Origin: Acanthopleura granulata
Lineage: Eukaryota > Mollusca > Polyplacophora > Chitonida > Chitonidae
Assembly: GCA_016165875.1 (NCBI GenBank)
Contig: JABBOT010000080.1
Span: forward strand, 43,931,772 to 43,995,771
Direction: 5' to 3'
DNA length: 64,000 bases
Both the position numbers and the translations under genes were made by a program. Shown here in pieces: positions 1-12,300 of this stretch (positions are counted from its first letter, which is position 1; every line of letters begins with the position of its first letter). The notes beneath the pieces were generated by a model, which ran no database searches, was not told the origin of the DNA, and saw only the letters and a list, made by a program, of their open reading frames with translations.

Positions 1-289
1 CTTTTAATTCTCCAAGTAAACATATATCTCGTATTTTTTCGTTTGAAATCTCGGTACAAACTGCCCGTAAGGTATAATTAACGGTGTGTCGAGTCACACA
101 GCAGCCAGTGCAGGTCACATGGCAAGGACTGGTGCACCACACAGGTTTGGCTGTTGGATCACCTTCAATTCATGGGGTTTTCTCTCTTTTACTTGGCCAT
201 TTCACGCATTCGTCTTACACATGATACAGGCGCGGAGAGTGGGAACTTAACTTTTCTCACTATTTTCGGTTTTCATGTTTGTTTTCCAG

Positions 290-370
290 GAAACCTGAAG
301 CCGATCAGCATCATTGATCCATTTCAGTGCATTGTGGCGCTGGTAGGGGCCGTAGTAGTCTTGGGTTATG
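290..370 (+). CDS. Gene 1 exon a (membrane helix after the TGG turn)
   Basis: 81 bp between a TTTTCCAG acceptor and a GTAGGT donor, the same length and phases (1 in, 1 out) as gene 2 exon 7. It reads NLKPISIIDPFQCIVALVG..., aligning with gene 2 [19 protein letters not shown]. The aspartate of the YTD motif is kept (IID), but the surrounding residues are strongly diverged. Confidence 0.8.
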
Positions 371-3300
371 GTAGGTACCTGCACTTGGTGACAAACGGGA
401 GAAATTTTCAAGTTACATGTTGTGATTGTTGTTTACAATTGGGGAAAAATCACCATCTTTCTCTGGACAGCTGATAAACCTCCTGATATAAGGCCGCAGC
501 CGTTTTTGTCAGGGCTGGATTTTATAACCTCTTAGAGATGTAATGTGCGAAAGATGGATTCTATAACCGGCGAGAGTTGCATTCTATAACTTACAAGAGC
601 TGGATTCTATAAAGGACGAGAGCTGGATTCCATAACCGTCGAGAACTGCATTCTATAACCGTCGAGAGCTAGATTCTATAACTGTCGAAAGCTGTACTCT
701 GTTGGGCAAGTGCTAAAAAACTTTCTGCCAAAAGCGTTAATTTTCTAGAACCTTTCTTGTTTTGATACATCTGTGTAATGCAGAGATGATAAGCTGTCCC
801 AGTTTTCGATTCGTTATATCTAGAAATTTGTTTCCAATCTAGCGTTTTCCAGGATTGGGGGACTGGAAGACTTGTACAAGGAATATTCCCGAGCTAAAGG
901 GGGTGCAAACTTCCATTTGCTGCGCCCAGCTGGGGATAACTACATGCCTTGGCCGGGTTTCCTCTTTGGACAAACAGCGAGTTTCGTCTGGTACTGGTGC
1001 GCTGATCAGGTATTTGCAGGCCACGCAATATTGTGGGTGGTGATGGTAGTTAAATCATCTGGTACTGGTGCTCTGATCAGGTATCTCCAGGCCAGGCATT
1101 ATTGTGAGTGGTGATGGTGCGCTGATCAGGTATCTCCAGGCCAGGCAATATTGTGGGTGGTGATGGTGCGCTGATCAGGTATCTCCAGGCCAGGCAATAT
1201 TGTGGGTGGTGATGGTGCGCTGATCAGGTATCTCCAGGCCAGGCAATATTGTGGGTGGTGATGGTGCGCTGATCAGGTATCTCCAGGCCAGGCAATATTG
1301 TGGGTGGTGATGGTGCGCTGATCAGGTGTCTCCAGGCCAGGCAATATTGTGGGTGGTGATGGTGCGCTGATCAGGTGTCTCCAGGCCAGGCAGTATTGTG
1401 GGTGGTGATGGTGCGCTGATCAGGTGTCTCCAGGCCAGGCAATATTGTGGGTGGTGATGGTGGTTAAATCAACCTTGGGTGATGGGGGTGGGACCCAAGC
1501 ATCAGTCCTGTTATAATGTAAGACGTAAAGAAAATAGTTGGGGTTGGTGGGTGAGAGGAAAGGTTTATTTATTCCTTGTGTGCTAACAATGCCCGGGCAT
1601 GGACTACTCTGTTAGGATCAACAGAAGATACTTATGGTGGGTGGACTATACTGATAACATCAACACATGACAGGAACAGTGGGTAGACAACACTGGTAAC
1701 ATGAATACAGGCCTGGGACAGTGGGTGGGCTATGTTGGTAACATCAAATCGGATAAGGACAGTGTGGCACACTATACTCGTAACTTCAAAACGTGACAGT
1801 GGCAGTGGGTGTACCATGCTGGTAACATCAACACCGTTCAGGGACCGTGGTTGGACTATACTGGTAACGTCAACACAGGCAGGGACAGTGGGTTTACCAT
1901 GCTGGTAACATCAACACAGGATAGGGACAGTGTGACACACTATACTCGTAACTTAAACACAAGACAGGAACAATGGGAGTACCATCCTGGTAACATCAAC
2001 ACAGGATACGGACTGTAAATGGACTGAACTGGTAACATCAACAGAGGATAAGGACAGTAAGTGAACTGTACTGGTTACATCAACACAGGGCAGGGACAGT
2101 GGGAGGGCTATACTGGTCAAATCAACACAGGACAGGGACAGTGAGTGGACCATGCTGGTAACATCAACACAGGGCAGGGACAGTGGATGGGCCATACTGG
2201 TAACATCAACACAGGGCAGGGACAGTGGGTATACCATGCTGGTAACATCAGCACAGAAAAGGGACAGTGTGTTGGACTATTCTGGTAACATCAACACAGG
2301 GCAGTTAGAGTCGGTGGACTATGTTGCTAATATCAACGCACGACTGGACAAGGACAGTGGGTAACCTATGCTGGTAACATCAACACATTGTGGGGAGAGT
2401 GGGTTTACTATACTGACAACATCAGCAGTAGCCAGGGACAATGGGTGGCCTGGTAACATCAACACAGGGGTGGAACAGTGGGTGAACTGTGCTGGTAACA
2501 TCAACGCAGGGCAGGGGCAGTGGGTTAACTGTACTGGTAACATCAATGCAGGGCAGGGACAGTGGGTGGACTGTTCTGGCAAGATCAACACAAGGCAGGC
2601 AGAGTGGGAGGACTTTACTGGTAAGATCAACACACGGTCGTTACAGAGGGAAGACTATGGTAAGAGACCACAGGACAGGGATAGCGAGTGAACTATGCTG
2701 ATAACAGAACAGAGGTCAGAGACGATGGGTGGACTATACTGATATCATCATCACAGGATATGAACAGTGATTGGACCATACTGGTAACATGAACACAGGA
2801 CAGGGTCAGTGGGTGGACAATATTGGTAACATGAACACTGCATATAAACAGTGGGCGGACCATGCTTATAACTTCAACACAGGCACACAAGGACATTGGG
2901 ATTACCATACTGGTAAGATGAACATAGGACAGGAACAGTGTGACGGACTATACTCGTAAAATCAACACAGAACAGAGACAGTGGGTGGACCATGGTGGTA
3001 ACATCAACATAGAATGTGGACAGTGGGTGGACTGTATTGGTAACAAACTTACATACGGGAGGGACAGTGGGTGGACTGTATTGGTAACACACTTACATAC
3101 AGGAGGGACAGTGGGTGGACTGTATTGGTAACACACTTACATACGGGAGGGACAGTGGGTGGACTGTATTGGTAACACACTTACATACAGGAGGGACAGT
3201 GGGTGGACTGTATTGGTAACACACTTACATACGGGAAGGACAGTGGGTGGACTGTATTGGTAACACACTTACATACAGGAGGGACAGTGGACTGTATTGG

Positions 3301-6300
3301 TAACACACTTACATACAGGAAGGACAGTGGGTGGACTGTATTGGTAACACACTTACATACAGGAGGGACAGTGGGTGGAGTGTGTTGGTAACACACTTAC
3401 ATAGGGGAGGGACAGTAGGTGGATTGTAATGGTAATTTACTTATTTATTTGATCACACCCTACTCAAGAATAAACCCAAGACCATCCGCAGATCCAGCAG
3501 TGGGTTCACTGTCCTGGTTTCAGGTCATTGTACAACGAGTGCTGGCTGCTAAGAGTATATCCCACGCTCAGGGGGCCGGCCTGATGGTGGGCGTGATGAA
3601 AACCCTTCCTCTTTTCTTGATGGTGATCCCAGGAATGATTTCCCATGTCTTGTTCTCAAGTAAGTGTGGACGAAAAGCTGATTTCTATCAGAAAATAATA
3701 ATAATGATAAAAAAAAACAAATTATATCATGAGAAATTTTACATTAAGTAAGCAATAATAACATTGTTTCCAGTTAACATTCCCTTTAGAGAACCTCAAC
3801 GGAATAGGCGGCTAACCTAGAGCCTTTTAGTTTGGGCCTGGCGAACGCAAAAGAACAATATAGATTATCATATAATTTGCTCTCTATTCCTGTTTCTTTA
3901 TTTAAATTGTTTGTCCGCTTTACTGGCGATACTGTCGCTAAATGTTAAAATGATATGCCTGTGTTGCTATGTCTGTAGTGTAAGTCACGTATGTCTGTTG
4001 TGTAAGGGATATTGTTTTGTGTAAGTCACATTGCCTTTTGTGTAAGTCATATGTCTTTTGTGTAAATAATATATCTATTAAATAAATCTTATGCCTTTCG
4101 TGTAAGTCTCATGTTTCTTGTGTAAGCCATATATCTGTTTCGTAAGTCATGTCTTTTATTAAAATCATATGTTTTTGTGTAAGTAATATTTGTTTATTGT
4201 AAAAGCCATGTATGTCTTTTGTGTAAGCCACATATGTCTATTGTGTAAGCCATATATGTACATTGTGCAAGAATTATATTTTGTGTGATTTTCCAGTTTC
4301 AGATGGTTTCTGTATATTTTAGTTATTTATAGAATTGCCTGTTACTATTTATTCTTATTTTGGGATGATGTCCTTTCTCACGTAGACATTCCAGTGTTTC
4401 CTGGCACTAACATGACTTCTTTACCATCTGACAGAAATACTGTCAATGTAGCGGCATATGCTAATGATCCGTGAATTCAGTCTGATTGCACACATTAGTG
4501 ACAACGATGAGAGTAAACTTGCACAAGACTTCAGATATAGTTTTTGCACCTATTCGTGTAACTCCCATTGGCTCAGCACTTGCTAGAAACTTGCTTTGTG
4601 AGAGTGTCAGAACAGTTTCTCAATTCTCAATGAATAACAGCACCTCTGGTGTGTAGCAGCAATGCAGCTACAGTTATATACGCCATAAGATTTTCCGAGA
4701 ATAAATTAATGACACCACAGATGATCATATTCTCTTAATCCCTACATCTGAATGGACTTAATTTGATTGCACTCTGCGCTTACACGTAGCTCTCAGATTT
4801 ATGGCTACAGGAAATGTCTCTGTGATACTTCAACTTTGACTAAAATGACAGCTCTTTCTTTTAACTCTTTGAAATTATTCTCATACAGATTTAATTACAG
4901 AAACGGCTTGTGCTCTTTTTCAGATATATCCAGGGATTTTGCCTATCCATTGCTAGTTTTCTCTATGCCTGCCGGTAAGTTACTAATCAGGACAAACCTA
5001 CCAGGAAAATAACCTAAAATTGAAATAAACTTTCTACAGTGTTAGCTACACCTCCCTGATAATGTTAAAAGAAAACACAACGCTAGACCAGATGTATTTT
5101 TGCGTCGATAAAGTATCCCATATAAAAGTTTAAAAAGCTTTCCTTTCCATTTTGGTGATTTGTTACAACCAAGATGTCACAGTTCAGAGTGAACAAAGAT
5201 ACCTACGTCGAGGAAATTGAAAGCGCCGCCATGTTATCAGTTTTTAACCAATAAGGCGCGAATAATGCCCTTAACCCGAGAACCCAGCTGTTTCCGCTGC
5301 CCTCACGACATCGTGTTTCAGGTTTTTCTAACAGGGCGTATCCCATATACAAAATCCAATGTTGAAAGTTCATTTATAGGGTTACCAAACACGTCGGAAC
5401 AAAATGATTACGTTTACGTCTCTCACCCCTGCTCCGGAATAAAGGTTATTTGACTTATCGTCTTTTCTTTTGATGCCTCTTGACGTATTTGCAGTGACAT
5501 TAATACAAACATTTCATCAATTACACATACAATATCTCATAAAACAATTTGTGAGAAAGTACATGGAAAGGTAAACGACTTTAATTATTGATTGTATTAG
5601 GTGAATCTTTTAATTAACAAAAGAAGAAAATTTTAAGCAACCACTGTCTTTTTCACAGGTCTGCGTGGACTAATGTTGGCCGTGTTGTTGGCGTGTACTT
5701 TCAGCAATATGGGGTCTACTTTGGACACGGTTACAACGATCTTTGCTGTTGATATCTGGGACGTAGCCAGAAAAGACGCCAGTCCCTGGGAGCTTCACAG
5801 AGCAAAACGGCACGTCTTAGTATAAGTATTGTCGTAGTTGATTTATGTATTTAATTGCTGTTTGACTCTATACTGAAGAATGTTTCACTTATACGATGCT
5901 TGCTATCTAATGAGCGGAGAAAACGGGAGTGCCCTTATGAAAACAAGCGACAGGTTAAAGGTAAAAACAAGACCAAATGAATATATGCATCGATACAGCA
6001 TTCTACATTAAATTAAATAAAGTATAACTTTATATTGTTATGATGTCGTATAGCTGAGATATTGCAGTTCAAAGTAAGCAATATGGCGCACATTGAAAAA
6101 ATTGAAAGAGCCGTCATGTTATCGATTTAACCAGCAAAGTGTGGGTTGTTTCTATAACCTTGGCAAGCGGCTGTTTCCGACATCGTAACATGAACGTTGT
6201 TTTGCCTTATAATCAACAGAGCTTGGGGTACCAGTGACGCGACCTCATGTTGCCGGTTTCTCTAGCATGGCTTATGTCATGGTGTCGTAAAAACATTTTC

Positions 6301-9300
6301 GATATCCCGATATTTCCATTAAAGTTGATTTATAATGTTATCAAACACGTTGGAGTAAAATGTCTTAGGTGGTGTATATCTCCGTCCGCCCGTCTTTCAG
6401 AATAGCTATCCCTTATATTATTTGTTTTTGGAAGGGTATCTTTGATCTGAGAAGAAAAATGATAAACAAATGGCTTGTTCACCCTCAGACAGCGATAAGT
6501 CTTACACATTATCAAACAAAGAAATACGGAAACGCCTGGATAAGTTCAGTATTTATAACTGAACCAAATAAACAAACGGTACTACTTTCAATACTACACC
6601 AGAATGATACAGGTAATTACAAAATATAATTTCTTACCGAGATTACCGTACAAATCGTAAAGGAATATCAGGCGCCTAGGCGAGTTTGTTCACAGAAAAA
6701 TTGAAATTAACAGCTCATTTGATTTTTTAAAAAGCAAAGGATAACGGTGGTCTCCAAGTGACGAATGTAATGATAGACTTCCATAATCTTACGTATGTTT
6801 GACGCGATGCATGTTTTCATATCAACCCTATATGTATACGCGCTAGAGCGCCACTGCAGAGTGTGCAGTGCCGCCAATTTTATGTAGTGCAAAGTGTTCG
6901 TCAGATTGCTCCAAATAAACATCCTTAACACGGATAATGGACATTCTTTAATCATTACAACGAATATTTTTGGTATCCAGTGGCCTGTCTCGGCACACTT
7001 CCTGGGGAGGACTGGTGGACGATAGCGTCCGTAGTGCCAAGCGGGCGACGTATATTTCCTCGGGTTAGTCACCAAGTCACCTCGAGTGTAAATTGGGATG
7101 AAAAGTACGTAATCGCACAAAGAGACAATGAGCAATACAAGCTCCAAAACAACGTCCTGGGCAAAATATCAATGGCGAGACACAAGCTCACAATATTCCT
7201 ACGTAGAAAACAATGAATTACAGTTGTCGAATGTTACGAGGGACGCCAATGATAATCTCCAATATAAATAGCACAGATTCTCTCAAGCTGAAGTAAGTAA
7301 TTACGACTGCGGAATTTCCGTAACTTCGTCGCTCATATTTATAGAATAACGTAACGAAAACTGAAGATAGTTTGATTGTTAAACACGTTTACACCACGGG
7401 TACATCTCTCCCGAATTTCCGCTCTACATACAGTGAGACGAAACAGCTAAACCAATAGCTTCGAGAAAGTACAGACGATGACCTATACAGAGGTCACAAT
7501 CTGGGTCTGACACCGATACGGCTAGCATACGAAAAGAAAAAAATATATGGTCCAATATTTTAAAGACGGCGTTCTGAACAATTGTCTATTCTTTGAATGG
7601 GTTCTTTCCCCAAAGTGACACAAGCTCTCTGCGTCAACTTTAATGTAGGCCTACACAAGAGAATGCTGTCGATCGCATCTTATCACTTAGCGAGAATCTT
7701 GAAAATTTCGTATCCGAGATCGTGTTGCTTCAAATTCATTTGTTTATGTATGTGTTTGGGGCTTAACATCATTTCCCCCAATTATTTTCATAACATCATG
7801 ATTGTGTTTTCTTGTAAGTTACACGGGCACAGCGAGATACCTCAAAGGTTAGCGCAAAAATCATACATGATTAAACACTCGCGTGCTACTACATACCATA
7901 CCGCGAGATCATGGTAATTTGTCACCATCGTGTTCCCTAGATATGGGCAAGATTTTGTCCGAAAAGTCTTTTCATTTTTTTAACTTTGTACAAAATATGA
8001 GTAGAGAAATGTAGCATGTGTCACTCCCCTAAATGTCTGTGACATGATCGAATCAGTCGTACAGCACTCAGAACTGCTCTTGTGTGGCTTCTTAGCAGGA
8101 CGGTCGCAATTGCTGTTATCCCGTAACACTCACTTAACTTGAACAGCGAGAACTTTGAATAACTGCATGGTGCAAATCATTACTTTATACGAACATCCAC
8201 ATGTAATAGTACGGCATAAAACACCAATTAAAAAAATAAATGAATAACATGACATTTATGTGTTCCTAGTCTTGAGCCTCAAATATAAGATGCGCTTTCT
8301 TTTATAAAAAAGAATAAAATTTTATTGCTTCTTGTGAACTATTGCATATTGTCTTTCCTGTTTCTAGGGTGTGTTTTCTCGTGGTGTATATACTGTCATT
8401 AGGGTGGATGGTTTTGATTGCCTCTGTGTTTCATACACAAGATCTCCTCAGCTACATTCAGGCCATGACCAGCTATTTGGCACCACCATTTGCGGCAGTT
8501 TTTTTGCTGGGTGTATTTGTTCCACAAACCACAGAGAAGGTAAGCGTAAGGAGATAGAATGCATGACTTATGATTGTACCTTGAACCAAAGAGACTATAA
8601 GGGTGAAGAGATAGAATGCATGACTCATGATTGTACCATGGATCACCAAGATGGTAAGGATGAGATAGAATGCATGCCTGTATGAGTTTACCACGAACCA
8701 CAGAGAAAGTAAGGGTAAGGGGATAGAATGCATGACGGTATAATTGTTCTGTGAACCACAGAGTAGGTAAGGGTAAGGAAATAGAATGCATGACTGTATG
8801 ATTATACTATGAACCACAGAGCAGGTAAGGGTAAGGAGATAGAATGTATGGCTGTATGATTGTTCTGTGAACCACAGAGTAGGTAAGGGTAAGGAGATAG
8901 AATGCATGCCTGCATGATTGTACCACCAACCACAGAGAAGGTAACGATAAAAGATAGAATGCATAACTGTATGATTATTCCATGAACCACAGAGTAGGTA
9001 AGGGTAAGGAGATAGAATGTATGGCTCTATAATTGTTCCGTGAACCTCAGAGAAGGTAAGGAGATAGTATGCATGCCTGTATGATTATACTATGAACCAC
9101 AGAGAAGGTAAGGGTAAGGAGATAGAATACATGTCTTCATGATTGTACCACCAACCACAGAGAAGGTAACGATAAGGAGATAGAATACATGTCTTCATGA
9201 TTGTACCACCAACCACAGAGTAGGTAAGGGTAAGGAGATAGAATGCATGTCTTCATGATTGTACCACCAACCATAGAGGAGGTAAGGGTAAGGAGATAAA

Positions 9301-12300
9301 ATACATGTCTTCATGATTGTATCACTAACCACAGAGTAGGTAAGGGTAAGGAGATAGAATACATGTCTTCATGATTGTACCACCAACCACAGAGTAGGTA
9401 AGGGTAAGGAGATAGAATGCATGTCTTCATGATTGTACCACCAACCACAGAGTAGGTAAGGGTAAGGAGATAGAATGCATGGCTATAATCTTGTACCATG
9501 AATCACAGAGAATGTATGAGCCAGAAGGTTAGAAAGAGTGTTGCAAATTTCGAACATAACACAGAGAAATATAAGACAGCTTGGGCCCTTGTGGTTTATT
9601 CCAAGTTTTCATTGCAAATGATGGCTTACATTTCCATTGGGCTTTATAGTGTTTATCGTCAGCCATACAGTAGTTTAGATGACCGCAAGAGCTTGACTTG
9701 CAAAAATGACTCAGAAATGCCAATTTAATAGAGCGCTGTTGTTGTTTTTTCAGGGAGCGTTCTGGGCGCTCATATTGGGGACTCTCACTGGAGTCATCCG
9801 TGCAATTCTCAGTATGACCTACACTTTCTTACCTTACGACAGTAAGGTATCTTATTACCTGGTCAAGAATTTCCACTACATGTACTTTGGTCTGTTTTCG
9901 TTCTTGATGACTGGTGTGGTCGCCCTTGTCATCAGCCTGTGGTCTCATCCACCTGAAGGTCACCGCGTAAGTAAACCGTCCTAGCATTTGCATATTGGCA
10001 CGTTGCTGTATGTTCCACTGGCAAGAGACTTGGTTTAAACTGACTGGTGTCTTGAATAGAGGTGCATATTTTGAGAAGCGATGAAAGAAAAGATTTTCTC
10101 TGTACATTATTGTTGCTTTAGCCATGATAGGATGAGGTAACAAGAAAAAATTAAAGCTAAACGGTTATATTTTTCGTTTTCACTTAACTGAATAATAAAC
10201 CAATGATATAGAAAAAAAAGTGATGGAAACAAAAAAGAATGCATCTGCTAAGTATTTTTAGTCGTAGCAAATAGAAATATATTTATCTCCAAAAATTCCG
10301 AGAAAACAATCGCATATCGCTTGTCTGCCCTCGAATGGCAGAGTGTGAAATATACGTGACGTAATTGTGGCATATCCGGTTTCCAAACACTAGTTTAAGT
10401 CTAAGCTAAACACATCTCTCCAAAATTGTTATGGCATCATTTAGAATACGTAATCGAGTCGCAATGGTCACGTCGCATGGTAGTTATCCATTTCCATCGC
10501 GTGGAGGGGTCCGATGGGAAGGCATGACAGCTAATCCTGTCGTTATTCAGTGAGTGATTAGCACAGTTGATTGCTGCACAAAACAGCAAACCGCCAGTAT
10601 GACGTCACGCATTACTGGGACATCAAGGGCAGATAAGCGTGTAGAGAATACCACGCTTCACGAAGCTCAGCCTATCGGTCTTGAAGAAAACATTATTTTT
10701 AAAAACATCTGGCAATTCATGTTAGTCACTTCGGCTCCGGGTTTCACCTACCTCTAGGATATACTGTGCCAGTTTTGAGGAAAAAATTAATGAAGTGGGA
10801 TAGTCCACCCTTAAAATCAGTAGCTCCTCTTGCTCATGATTTACCGCTGAGTGCTGGCAAACTAGTACTATTATATTTATTCTTTCATTATACCTTTCAT
10901 TTTGATAAAGCCAGAGAGGCCGAGTAATTATTTAGTTTTTAATTTAAGATGGGACAGACGAGCTTCTGGACAGAGCCCAGTAATTATTTAGCTTTTAATT
11001 GAAGATGGGGCGGACAATTTTCTGGACAGAGAGGCCGAGTAATTATTTAGCTTTTAATTTAAGATGGGACGGACGAGCTTCTGGACAGAGAGGTCAAGTA
11101 ATTATTTATCTTTTAACTTAAGATCGGACGGACGACCTTCTGGACAAGAAAATCTGAAGATCAAGCGGGACTGCAACTCACCGATTTTGACGAACTTGCC
11201 GAGACAGATGAGAATGCAGGTACTACCAGAGCTGGGTCTCATGGACCACATCCTGGATTTGTACCCACCAATAGCAACAACCATGGCGGAGTCATTCCAC
11301 GTCAACCAGGTGACAAACAAAATTCTGACTGTGATTTGTTATTTGTAGAAGGTAACAGTCATGGAAAGGCCGTCCTAAATCAGCAACCTGATTCTGCAAG
11401 CAATGACAGTGATCTGTTATTTGTAGAAGGCAACAGTCATGGAAAAGCTGTCCTAAATCAGCAACCTGATTCTGCAAGCAGTGACAGTGAGATGGTAATT
11501 GTAGAAGGCAACAGTCATGGAAAACTCAACAGAAATCAACAAGCTAACTCAGAAAGTTCTGACTGTGATCTTATCATCGCGGAGGAAGAAAACCACGGAC
11601 GAGCCAAACCACGTCATCGGACTGGTCCTGACAGCTTGGACAACACTAGGATAAATACGGAAGACGACAAAGACGGAGGTGCCAAACCATCTCATCGGAC
11701 TGGTCCTGACAGTTGGGGCAATGCTGCAATAAATGCGGAAGACGGCAAACACGGAGGTGCCAAACCACGTCATCGGACTGCTCCTGAGAGCTCAGGTAAT
11801 GCTAGGATAAATACGGAAGACGATAAACACGAAGGTGCCAAACCACGTCATCGGACTGGTCCTGACAGCTTGGACAACGCTAGGATAAATGCGGAAGACG
11901 GCAAACACGGTGGTGCCAAACCACGTCATCGGACTGATCCTGACAGCTTGGACAACGCTAGGATAAATGCGGAAGACGGTAAACACGGTGGTGCCAAACC
12001 ACGTCATCGGACTGGCCCTGACAGCTTGGACAACGCTAGGATAAATACGGAAGACGGCAAACACGGTGGTGCCAAACCACGTCATCCGACTGATCCTGAC
12101 AGCTTGGACAACGCTAGGATAAATGCGGAAGACGGTAAACACGGAGCCAAACCACGTCATCGGACTGGTCCTCACAGCTCGGGCAATGATGGGATAAATG
12201 CGGACGGCGGCAAATGCAGAGGAGCCAAGCCACGTCATCGAATTGGTCCTGAAGGCTCGGATAATGCTGGAATAATTACAGAAGACAACTACCGCAATCG

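Noticed and set aside
851..853. Splice acceptor at 852 for gene 1 exon b
   Set aside because: It leaves the wrong phase. The AG at 841-842 restores it and recovers the conserved AF--IGGL residues.
1632..3396. Many open frames on both strands with repeated peptides
   Set aside because: They follow from a tandem unit of 42 bp, divisible by three; there is no start context, splice logic or known motif.
3965..4285. Regarding the GTGTAAGTC repeat as donor-derived like the others
   Set aside because: It contains GTAAGT words but no copy of the preceding exon edge and starts 300 bp from the donor.
4886..4923. Upstream acceptors (4888, 4900) that would lengthen gene 1 exon d and add a cysteine
   Set aside because: Both are out of phase with exon c; only 4923 keeps the frame.
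6707..7147. 146-codon minus-strand frame inside a gene 1 intron
   Set aside because: Biased hydrophobic/cysteine composition typical of chance frames; no recognisable domain.
8399..9499. Minus-strand frames with repeated Cys/His-rich peptides
   Set aside because: Produced by the 58-bp array after exon f of gene 1.
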